NCBI GenBank assembly: GCA_963377175.1
Contig: CAUJNA010003783.1
Location: forward strand, 1,316,004-1,380,003
Reading direction: 5' to 3'
Source: Effrenium voratum
Lineage: Eukaryota; Sar; Dinophyceae; Suessiales; Symbiodiniaceae
Length of the DNA: 64,000 nucleotides
In this document: positions 12,239 to 23,300 of the stretch, one piece after another
Position numbering within the stretch: position 1 is the stretch's first letter
How the letters are laid out: each line of letters starts with the position of its first letter
Translations under genes and position numbers: made by a program
Notes under the pieces: model-generated
Seen by the model: the letters and a program-made list of their open reading frames with translations, nothing else
Told to the model about the DNA's origin: nothing
The model's database searches: none

Positions 12239-12624
12239 GCCGAATCGGTGGCTTCCCATAGTTTTAGGGACTGGGTTGGTCTTTTTGAGGTTTCCCTCCA
12301 AAACGCCAGCCGGAGAGGGAGCCCTGACTTTTTAGAGACTCTTGGCAAACTGTACATCTTCAAAGTCTGCGGTGCAGATCTCAACTTGGACCTTGAAACA
12401 GGGAGGAAGAGCATTGTATGGCTCGGGGCAGATTGGGTGACGGTTTGCTTGAAGCTGGCATTGCGGTGCGCTCCTTTGAACCTGAATGGAGTTTTTCGGT
12501 TTGAAGCAGCTGCTTTGTTCTCCAGGTGTTGTCTTACTGTGGGTAGTTGATTGGCAGGACACTTGGGTTGCCCCCTTCTTGTCACTGGCACTTTGACTTG
12601 GACTGCGCAACCACGTCCAAAGGA

Positions 12625-12648
12625 AGGACTGGCCGAAGGGCCAGTCCT
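12625..12648. repeat. Perfect 10-bp hairpin with a GAAG loop
   Basis: AGGACTGGCC and GGCCAGTCCT flank a 4-nt loop. No T-run follows, and no gene end is recognised here, so no terminator role is claimed. Confidence 0.85.
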
Positions 12649-13814
12649 CCAGTTTGCAGGAGTCAAAGGCGGGCCAGGCGCGGGCGGGTGGTGCGATCGG
12701 CAGGGGACGTATCCGGACCCAAGATGCGCTCAACTTGGGCTTATTCATCCTTTGTGAGTTGGGGGTCGCACATTTCAACACTACACCACTTGAAGGGAAT
12801 CCACAGACTTTGCCTCGCATGGGGGTCAATTGGCTGGAGCATGAAGTAGAACTGAAGTAGGGCTTGGCCTGCTGCAAGCCCAGTGACATGTTGGCTGCGA
12901 CTCGTGCTTTGTGTTTGTTCGAGGGTACCCAGCTTTGCGGCTGTTCTCCTCTTTTTGAGAAACTTTGATTTCCTCACACTGTATGAATCCACTTGGTTGC
13001 TCAAGGACTGCTTCCATGCTCAGCGGAGAACAAAGAAAACAGCCGGCACAGGCAACCTGCTATTTGGAATTCATACAGGTGTTAGGCTAGATATGAGCTA
13101 CCACTAAAAAAAGGGTTGGTACAAGGGATATGTATTGGGGGTGGAATCGGGGGCAAAACACCCCAAAACGAAGTCGAGTGTCTAAAACGAAGGATTCAAT
13201 TGAGGAATTCCAGTTTGGCACGGGTTTGGCTGCGGCTCACAATTATGGATGTGTTTGACCTTCCCGTGTTTGTAGTTTGTTTCAGACAGACGCTCTGCAG
13301 AAGCTGGCTTGTAAGCAACGCCTTCCTAGAGTGTTGGCCTCTGGATCAGTCCGTTTCCATCATATTGTGATTGTCCAGCTGGGGCACTCTGTGTTTGCGC
13401 AGGGGCTTTCAGTGGCTTGCGACTTGGCTTTCCCTCCGCCGCCTGGATTTCTCAAGATGAATGTGATGAAGGGGCTAGAACATGTAAAACCACTCACAGC
13501 AAGAAGCACTTCCATTCCGAACCGCTGGAGGGCATCTCCAGAGGGCTTCACAAGGCGAATTCTATCGTTTTGGGTTATCGTTGATTCGATTTGAGTAAAT
13601 GACACGCGTGAAACCCGTATTTCTTCAGCATTTGATTGAACAAAAGACGTGAAACAATGTATGCCTTCCGTCAAGGGCGTATGACACAAAAAAGCGGCCA
13701 TACTGGGATTCCAGGTAGTCTCCACCACGTACCATTTGAGTGATTGATCCTTTGCTTTTAGCGTGTCGCGATGGCTCACATTGTTTCGGCTGGTTGAAGC
13801 CGTGGCTCGCAGCC

Positions 13815-16800
13815 ATGCGCGCCCTGCCCCGCGCGGCTGCGCTGGCACGGCTGTTGCCGCTGGCTGTGGCGGCGCCGCTGCCGCTGGCGAGAGTCAGGCA
13901 TCCAGGCGACGGCTGCGACCAAGTCTGGTCCATTTGAGGGAACTAAAAGGAGCTGGAGAAAAATATGAGAGGTGCATGAAGTGGGATATGCCTCAACCAT
14001 GTCTGAAATTTTCTGCACTGCGGTCCGAATTGCTGGTAGTCCATGGGTTTTTTGGGACCTATGGGGGGCTTCCGGTCCCGAAGCCAGGCCTGGCCGAGGA
14101 GCTTCGGACGCCCTGCAAAAGCTCCGCCCACGCGGTGCCTGAGGCAGAGCCCGCCTCGCAGGAGGAGGTGAGCCGATTAGGGATGGAAGGAACCGGAAGG
14201 GGATGGCTAGGGGTTCCTGGGGGTAGGCTTATATAGAGGAAACCATATGGTCATTTTCCAGCAAGCTTCAGACCCAGCCGGGCTTTGTGAAGGACAGAAC
14301 ATGTTCATCTTGCTTACTATCTGGTTTGTACTCAGGGAATATGGGAAGAACTCCAGAAAGCAGGCAACAGATCATCCATGGATGGTTGGAAGGGGTGTAG
14401 TTCCCAGATTCCCTGCGAAGATGCTCCCAGTGCAGTGGCGCTCCTAAAATCCCTTATTGCTTCGCAGCTACCCTGCCAAGACTTGATGCCCACATGCGAA
14501 GGCTTGGTGGAGGGAAGCTAACCCTTGTGTACCTTGCCTGGATTGACGGATGGTTTGTTTTGAGATAGATAGATGCTGTAGGATCAGGTAGGCGTTTTGT
14601 TGAGACACCCATTGAACCACTGGGCAGGTGGAAGAGGTCCTGTCCAGAAACAAGACCATTCTGTTCATGAAGGGCACGCCGGCTGCTCAGCTGCAGGGCA
14701 TACGACTTGTGTTTCAATCCTTTGCTGATCCCGCCGGTGGAGGTGGGCCAAAGCGTTTGAATAATTCGAAGCTTCCAATAAAGAACAAAAGCACACACAT
14801 CTCCCGGCAGACTGATGCCTCCAGCTAGCTGCGAGCTGGAATGTGGCTACAGGGCAGGGAAGCCACATTTGCCTCTTGGGAGTCTGAGTTGCTAGCACCT
14901 AGCCTTGCTGAAAACAACTTGCGCTGAGTGGAATCACACACATAGGCCCCCCCCCCCCCAGAACAATTCGCCTCCATGCCGCTGCTCAGGACAAGCCGCG
15001 CTGCCGATTTTCCCGAGCAGACACTCGTCTGTTTGAAAACTTGTCGGGTGTATGGATGGTAGTTATATGTTCTACAGCACAGGGCAGCCTTTGCTAGCTT
15101 AGGATGTCACAAACGGAGTTGGTATGACCTGGTCAAGTCAGGGTGCAAACAGCTTTGTAAGTCATGTTTTGGATCTTAGTTGTTTTGTGCCTTGTGTTGT
15201 TTGAAACAGATGTTCTATGTTCCGCAAAGCATATGCCAATCGGATCATGTATGCTGTCTTCCTTGGAACTTATTCCTATCATCAACTTGACTAGCAGCTG
15301 ATGCGCTCCGGAGATCCGTTGCTTCACTATGAAAGCGTTACAGTGAATCTGAAAGGCCTCAACACTCTAGGACGCGTTAAAAATCACAAGGTCTTGCCGC
15401 TAAATGGGGATACTGGGGGAAGCCCGAGACTGATGATTTTCCTTTAGTTTCCCTTTGACACCCAAAAGACCATCCTCGACAGAAGGCAGACAGATACACG
15501 GTTGCCGCGGCACAGGTAGATTGGGAAGACAATTGTTCAGGATTGCGTTTTCGTTCACTCTCACAAATCTCAGAGATGCAACAAATCTGGCCCCAACCAG
15601 TTGTCCCTGAGTTTTGGAAGTTCGATGTTGTCTCTACGTTTTAGGATGGGTTATGTTCTTTAGGATGGGCTCAGTTTTGCCTGACATTGCCCAACCGTGG
15701 ACTCAACCTTGCAGGTGCCGAAGCTGGAGAGACCCCCTTTCGCTTGGTTTCAGACAGAGTCCGGAGCAATTCGACACTGAAAGTTCCCGGTCAGCGAGGA
15801 CGCAATCCAAGTGTTTAGCCGGTGAGGTCAACACCGGGGCCTTGTGTGATTTCAGTTGTTGACACGGGCGGCCTTTGCTGAGGTGCCATCCGCTTGCTAG
15901 TTACAGTCTAGCAATGAACCGACGATTTAGCATGTATTTGCGTCTTTTTTTGAGGGCAAAGGAAAGCAACCCACTTTCAGGATACCCCTATTGTGAGACA
16001 AGATAGTTCGTAAAGGGCGCCCTTTGCAAAGGGAGCTCTTGGAACCAATGAATCAAAAAATGCTGGCTTCAGGCAGTAGAGATCCTTCGAGAACACCAAG
16101 TGGACTTCGACTACGTCGATGCCGCTCAGCCGCAAGGGGAAGACATAGTCAGTGGCGCTCATTAAGAGCCCCTACCCTTCCCCGAACCCTTCTTCGATCC
16201 GGGAGGCCTTTCCCAGGTTTTCTTCCCTTAATTAGGCTAGTGCTGAATTGACGCGTTTTCCTATCCATCAGCCATGCGATTATCAGAGCTGGAGGGTTTG
16301 TTCAATTTGTTATCCTTTCCTAGCCTACCCAGACCTTTCAGCTCTTCGTGTTCGTTTTCTTCTCTAATGCATGCGGAAATCATATGAGCTGGCTCTTGTG
16401 TAGAGCGGCAAACCCTGAGGTGAGGCGAACAGGAAATAGCTTCATCAGAGCTGGGCATGAGTCAATTCGACATTCAATTCGATCACCACCATTTCTCAGT
16501 CTCGCAGATGAGTAGTTCCATCAAGCCAATGTTGCCAGTGAAGTACATGCTTGACGAGTAAAGCGGAGCTCAATCCTTGCAAGCCTGCATTTTGAATTGA
16601 CAGGGCACAGCACCCCAGCAACTTCAAAAACGAGGAAGTACTGTTGCGCAGGTTGAGCGGTCAAACTTTTACCCAGGAAGGGCTCCAAGGAACGGGGTCA
16701 GAGACATCATCGCATGCAACACGTGGCGTCCGTGTGTTTTGTTTGTTTGACTGCCATTCGATGGTGCTCACCCTCTCTGAATGGGTTTAAAGGGGGACCG

Positions 16801-18665
16801 AAAGGAAGACCATCCCTTGGTTTTTAGGGGGCGGGGCTTCGCCGAGTTTTCTTGACCTGTGAGGTCCTTGAGTGGCCTGCATTGCGGCTGGCGCTGCACT
16901 CACGGTGGCCCACTTTCCCGCAGCTGTACTCGGAAGGCGCCCGAGGGGCGCTGGGTGCCACGCCAGCACGGAGCTGAGTGCTCAGCCCTTGATTTTGGAG
17001 GGGGGTTCAACCCGGGGAGGGGGGAGGGGATTCCGCCGTGAAAATAAGCTTCATTCCTTTTTTAATGGCCACAGGAGGTTTGGTCATAGCTGGAAGTCAG
17101 CGTTGAATGTTCTCAAGAACACCCTTTGGGCTTCCAGTGATTCCATTGGCTGCTGAAGCTCGACAGCGCTTGGCTCTTTTGAAGCCGGTGGCCTTGTTCT
17201 GTGCCTGCTTTGTCTGGGTCTCCCAAACCTACACATTGTCAAGCATAGACTTAAACAAAAAGTAACGCAAAGGCAGCTAAAAGTGCAGCACAGGGCACCT
17301 TGCAACGCGGCTGTGAGTCCTGAAGGATGGCTCATGGGCGTGGGCTCTATGAGGCCTTCAGATTTGTTGGCAGATCATTGCAAGATGTGTGTTCTTTGCA
17401 ATTGGAGCCAGGTGATGAAGGGATGAAGATGGTTTCCTGGAAACATTGAATAGAATCTCGAATCGATCAAGACAACTGAGCGGGCTGGATGCCTGGGCTT
17501 GCCAACAGCTTGGGCGTGTATCCGTTCAAAGGGCCCGGTGAAACAGAGCTGCGTGTGCACCTTTTGCTGACTGCCTTGCCCGTTCCCTCACAAAAGCAGC
17601 CTGCCACGGTTCCTCGTCCTTCTCAGTGGTCAAGGAAGCCAAGCCAAAAGTGAGTTGCACAGGTTCCGATCCTCTCAGGGTCGGGTGGGATTCTGTCACA
17701 TTCTGCCAGCCACTCCATTCTTAGACGCGCAAGCCAGCCCTTTGCAGGCGTGCTTCTGGGGGGCTCAGATCAGCTGCGGGAGCTTTCACGCGCCTCTGGT
17801 GGCGAAGTTGTTTCTCCACTTCGGTGGCACCCGTTCTCATTTTGCTTGGGCTCCCACCACAGATGAACAACCGACAAAAAGAGTTCCCCGAAAAGTTTGC
17901 CAGAGTCACTGGGCAATTGGGGTTTCCTTTTTGTGGGTGGTTTTAATATGGCCTTTGAGGCAGATTTAATCAAGTTTCGGTTTCTCGTGATGTTCAAAGA
18001 GGACACGAAGGGAACCGGAACCCTATGCCATGGTGCAGGCTGACAAACAGAGAATCCCCCGACCTCATGTGAGGAGGGAAACGCCAGCCGGCCGGTGAGC
18101 AATTTGTACTTAGCATCGCGGGAGTGTAGCTGAGGGTGCGCACTAGCCCCATATTTCATCGGTTGCCTAGTGTGTTCCCCACGAATGGTGAACCCCAAAA
18201 AATCATTTTTGCTCGAGGCACTGGTTGCCTGAAATGATTGCATGTGAAGGCCTTGTCGTAGCCACGGGGCCCCGAATCAATCAAGAGTCAGTTGAACGTT
18301 GCTGTTGATTCTTGCCAGCTTTTCAGAGTGTGGGAAAAAGCCCACCAACCATTCCCTATAATGAATTGTGGTTGCAAGTTGAAAGCGGGGCATTCCCAAA
18401 TTGCCTGCTAATATGCTCCCAATTGTTCAGTTGCACTCCTTTGTGTCTTCGGCGGTTTCACCACCGAAGCTTCCCCAAATGGAGTTTCCTCTAAGACTGA
18501 TTTGCCAAGTGCACGCCTTTTCTGCATAGCAAGAGGGCCATTCGGAGGGCCGAGGCGCCGAGGGTCGGCTCGAGACAAACTCGAGGGGAGGGGGAGCTGC
18601 TGGACGCGCTGCGCAGCTCCACGGGCCGTGAGAAAGCCGCGCTGGCGCTGGTGCTCGCCGGCTAG
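13815..18665 (+). CDS. Monothiol glutaredoxin (Grx-like, CRFS active site), eight exons
   Basis: Exons: 13815-13905, 14088-14167, 14628-14684, 14990-15016, 16073-16123, 16864-16936, 17748-17801, 18586-18665. All junctions agree in phase and the sum is 513 nt, or 170 residues plus TAG. Residues 1-30 form an Arg/Ala/Leu-rich leader (MRALPRAAALARLLPLAVAA), suggesting organelle targeting. The glutaredoxin fold follows: FMKGTP with the glutathione-binding Lys72; the active site CRFS with Cys81; WPTFPQLY (117-124) with the Thr-cis-Pro; and GGSD (131-134). The C-terminus is helical. Family members transfer glutathione-bound Fe-S clusters. The usual motif is CGFS; Arg replaces Gly here, and apicomplexan relatives with Lys at that place are known. 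Six of seven introns start with GC, only intron 2 with GT. The active site sits on a 27-nt exon. Exact start codon and leader function are uncertain; exons 3-8 are well supported. Confidence 0.85.
16012..16025. repeat. Perfect 14-bp palindrome in glutaredoxin intron 4
   Basis: AAAGGGCGCCCTTT is its own reverse complement and lies about 50 bp before the acceptor of exon 5. No role is known. Confidence 0.8.
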
Positions 18666-20350
18666 CGTGAGCCAGGCGATTTGCATGGTCGCGGGGGGAG
18701 GTTGGGTTGGGTGTGGTAACAAGGGCCCTTGGGTTGCATGGATTGATCATCTGCTGACTTTTGAGGGAATTTGTTTGAGCCTCCCACAGACTGGCCCTGG
18801 GGCTGATTTGAGACTTTTACAACCACAATCTTTTAGTATTAGGGTTTGGGTCAACAAATTGGACCCTAAGTGTCCATGGGGGGGGGTGACGGAAGCATTT
18901 GTGTGGGTTGGGTTAGAAAAGGGGTGACCCCAAATGGTTTTGCTTGGGCTTCCCTGTAAAACAGCTCCACAAAAATAAAAAGGCAGCCTCAAAAGAGAAC
19001 CGGCCATTTTTGGTTTGCGTCACCTGTTGGTAAGATTCGGCTTGAATAATCCAAGCCATGGTAGCAGGACAAAGTAGGATTAAGCGTTGACCACCGAACG
19101 GGTAGGTTCAGTCACTTTGGACCTTTGAACTTGAGAAGGCCTTGGCTGGTGCCCGATTCCTGTTTCTTCGGGTGCTTTTTGCTACTCAGGACCGGCAAAG
19201 GGCGCTTCCACCTCTTCAAGCTACTGCTGTCGCTTGTGCTGTTGCTACTTCCTCTACTTCCGCTGCTATATACTGTGTTGGAATGCTGCAGCTATGTCTG
19301 CCAGGTTTGCTTGCGCTTCCACTTCCTTCTGCATCCCATTGCCTCCACATGTTTTCTGCCTTGGCGTTGGCTTCCACTTGTCCTGCTGATAGTCGGCTAT
19401 TCCTCATGCCTAGGCATTCGTCATTTGTGTCAGGAGGAGGGCATTCAGCAGAACATGCTCAAATCGTATATTCGCACGTTTGGGTTGGGTTGGTCATGAG
19501 CCATGCCCCATTGGCGACATCCGCGCTCGGAGGCTGTGTGCCCGCGGTTCGTGTGGCGAAAAGACCCTGGCGGCCGCAAAAGGGCGAAGTGTGCAGGTGA
19601 GCTGCGGGTGAGTGCAGCGCCCTTGGCCAACTTCTGCCCATTTGGCCCCAAGGAAAGTCCCAAGATTTGGACTGGACGGGTTCCCTGGAAACCGTGAGGA
19701 AGCGAGGTAGACATTTCTGAATCAGGCACGCCTCAAGTTGCCAGCGGCTGTATTTAACGAACTTGATGTGCCCTTTTGGCATTTGCAAGCAGAGAGAGTC
19801 ATGAATGGCTTGTTTTGTCCAAACAGTCTGAACATTTGGGTGTCGGATTCTTGCAAACATCGCCAGCATGGGGTTGGGGCACTGGAACTGCACGGAGCCA
19901 GCAGAGAGCCAGACTAAGAGCGAACACACTCGCCTCCGGTCTTCGCGGAGGGGCTGAATGCCCAGCACTGGGCCGTTCTAGCAATCTACAGGTCTGCAAA
20001 GCACAAACATTTGTCTCACAGGGTTTTGGGGAGAAGAAGGGTGCTGGAAAGTGACGCACAAGCTGTGGTGGCCCTCCATGGACTCCATGGAATTCAGTTT
20101 TGCAATCTCAAGCGAATCCTGCTTGATGTGAATGTTTGTACCTGAAGCGAGCCGTTTGCGTGGGCATTCTGGGCCATGCAGCATCAATCTGGCTTTGAGC
20201 TTGTTTCTGAGATGGCCGTGCTGCTGAAAATGGCACCATCCGCCTCAATGGAACTCCCTATCCCTCATTGCATTCAGTTTCCTGTTAGGTTCGTACATTC
20301 TACGCCCGCATTGGCTCAAAGCCGGCTCCCTGCCCTTTCGCCCATCAATC
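18666..20350. other. Intergenic stretch between glutaredoxin and light-harvesting genes
   Basis: No supported exon was seen. The frames at 19125-19600 are open for 124-152 codons but are rich in Leu/Cys with ordinary non-coding composition. The promoter of the downstream gene should lie here; no recognisable element was found. Confidence 0.45.
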
Positions 20351-23300
20351 ATGGCTCTCGCATTCCTGTCCGCCGCGCCCGCCAGCGCGCCCCTGGCCCC
20401 GCACGCCGCGCCGGGCACAGCGGGCGCAGCCCGGCCCGCCGGGGCCAGCGCGACGAATGCGGCGCTCGGCGTTTGTGGCGCGCTGGCGGCGGCCGTGGTG
20501 GTGAAACGTACGGCCCGCCGCGCACAGGAGATGGCGACGCTGCCCAAGCACATGCAGCTTAGCTGGGGCCTTTTGGGGGTTGAGTTTAGGCTCGGACCAG
20601 GATCAAAACATCATTTCTTGTTGGGGGCAAGGGCTGAGGAAGTTATGTTTAACCGGGCGTTTCTGAGCACCAAGTCGACATGTAGCTAACCAGACGTTTG
20701 GAGTTTTCATGTTATTTTTTGGCATGTATGCGATTTGCAAACTGGCGTCCTTGGCCTGACCAACAACCACAAGGTATTTTTGTTTCGGTACTGCCTCATT
20801 TTAGAGCCCCGTAAGGGTTCTACTTTGGGCGCCATATAGATATATATATATATATGTTTGTGTGTGTGTATCTACATTGATGCACTCACCGCGCGTATTT
20901 TGCTTTGTGTCGTTGTTCTTGTTCAAATGCACGAGGTTGTAAACATTGTAAACCACATGGTCTGTCTTCAGGAGCATAGTTCTCTCTCGTGCCACTCCTT
21001 GCAAAAGCAGCATTTCTGTTGGCCGCCCTGCACATGTGCGAGCGTGTGCCACCATTTGCCCAATCCAATCAATCCAAGCTTCTGACCGAATGCTTCCAGG
21101 CAATCTCATTTTAAAGCAGCCAACTCTTTCCCTTGACAAGTTTTGGATGTTTCGCCGATGTGTGCGGACTATGTTCCGAAATGCCAGGGAGTTGTTTGTT
21201 GCGTGCGCAAAATGCTCAATTTCCGAAAAACGCCTGCGCAGTGCCTTTTTGAGCGGGCAGGCATGATAGGAAGCAAGCCTGATTGATTGACTTGGGCTAG
21301 AGCTTTTGCTCTTTGGTTTGCGCTCAGTTAGACGTGCTTCTGGAAGGCCGCCTCTGTGTGATTTTGAAGCAAACAAGGCAACTCCGCATGTTCAGTCAGC
21401 ACAACGGCATGTTCTCCTCAAGCCACGGTCCATTTAATTCGTTGAAAGGCTGGCCAAGGGGGCCGGCCTGGCCTTGGTCGCCGAAAATTCCAAGGCAGCC
21501 GCTGGACACCGCCAAGTACCGCACCTACGCGCCAGGCCCATCGGGCGTGCCCAAGCTCCCGCAGCTGGTGGGAGACTGGGGCGTTCCGGTGCCGGGAAGC
21601 TACAAGGCGCGATGGGTCTCGGACTGGCCAGACTCGGGCGGCAATGCCTGTAAGTGCCATATAAGTGCAACATTCACATTTGAGCCGCAACCAAAACTCC
21701 TTCAAATTTTGATGGCGGGCCACGGGGCAGAGTGGGCAAAGTCTCGCGAATGTTTGAGCTGAAGCTTGCGCGTCCACCCCATGAGGGCAGGTATACGTAG
21801 TAAGCATTTCCGCAGAATGTCTTGCAGGTGAGGGTTGTGGATTTGGTTGCACGCAAGGTTTCGTTATTATCCAGAGATGACAACATGGTAACCCGGTAAG
21901 ACGAGAATCCACTGGAATCCGAATGTTGCCTGGCTTCCTTGGCAGTGCCAACCCCCCTCCGGTGAGGCCTCCCTCACTATGGTTGGCCCAGACGTGGAGA
22001 CGGCCTGCGAAGTGGGCAAGCCCTGGGACCCCCTTGGCTCCACAGCAGGGGTTTCAGCTTGATCCAGCTTGTTTTTGTACCAATGGTTTTTTAACGGTTT
22101 CAGAAACTGGGGAAGTGGGTCTGTCTTGTTTTGAGGGTGCCCGTCTTAGGGCGGGTTACAGGGAAACCAAAAGGACAAATCGGGATTGCCCGTGAATGAG
22201 GGGATGACTTTGCTGGCATAATACATGGGGCCAGTTTTAGGGTGGTTGGTTTGGTGGACCTGTCCAGTTCTCGCAAGACGCGCGGCAGAGATGGTTCTCG
22301 CTTTCGAACAGGTACTGTATGCAGAAGTTGTAGATTCGGAGTTCCCGCACTATGTTTTATGTGGTGCCCTGTAGCAGGTTGATTGTTCTAAACTTTTGAG
22401 GTTGGGCATTGTGCCCGTCCGACATTGCGGTGCGTACCATATTTATGTGACTCGACAGAGTCCTGATGGACGTTTTTTGTGCCGCTGTTTGGTGGAGAGA
22501 CTGTTTTGCTTGTATGAATCAGGTTGGTGCGTGGCTAGCCGTGGGTTGGAATTTGCAGACTACCTCGGACTCAGCTTGACATTTGCAAGTGGGTGTGTGT
22601 GTGTGTGTGTTTTTGCGGGTATCCTCTTCACTTTGGTTTGAAGAGACCCAGGTCGAGAACCTCTGTTTAACACTCCGAAATGGTCCCAAACCTATCGTTT
22701 CCTTGTTGTCGCAACTCGCCGCATGGACCAGTTGGCCTGTGCCGCGCTGCTATTGGTTGACTTGGCTTGCCTGGTTGGTTTGGTTTGCTCGCTTGCTTTC
22801 CCTTAGGCAATTCCCGTTGTGGCACATGCAAACCTTGTAGGTCGGTAGTACGCTGACCTCGTCCTCTATATAGTTTTACTCGCCCTGAACACGCTGCCCA
22901 AACTCGTCTCAGACTTCTTCGGCAAGAGTCTACGTTCAGTGACCTCCTTTTCTTGCCTTGTGAGGGTTCCTCACTATGGGTCAACCCACCCCGAAAAGGG
23001 TTCCCTTTTTCTGCCAGGCTCAGCCATGTACAGTAAGTGGGACGTAGCTGAGGCTTCAGCAAGCTCTACGACCGCAACTTTGACTTCAACGGCGACTCAG
23101 TAGCACTCAGCGTTCAGGCTGTATACTTAGTTGCCCAAAGTCGATCTTTTGACCCTTCGTTTCCATGGTTTGGTTGAGGTTTAGTAAACACGTTGCAGCA
23201 GGTTGATGTTTTATTCCAGGTCCTTTGGGCAACGGACCGGTAAATTACGCTTTACTTCTGGCTAAATTGGTGGAACCCAGCCGGAGTTCTCCAAAATGGC

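Larger units (their letters stand above)
11411..13814. other. Mostly non-coding, one weak exon and a hairpin
   Basis: Apart from a possible exon at 12174-12238 and a perfect hairpin at 12625-12648, no supported gene was seen. A 237-codon antisense frame and a 143-codon sense frame cross 11953-12666, but neither has coding-type codon use throughout. Confidence 0.45.

Noticed and set aside
11953..12889. Minus-strand frames of 237 and 185 codons
   Set aside because: No coding-type third-position bias, no recognised domain, and a competing + strand exon signal at 12174.
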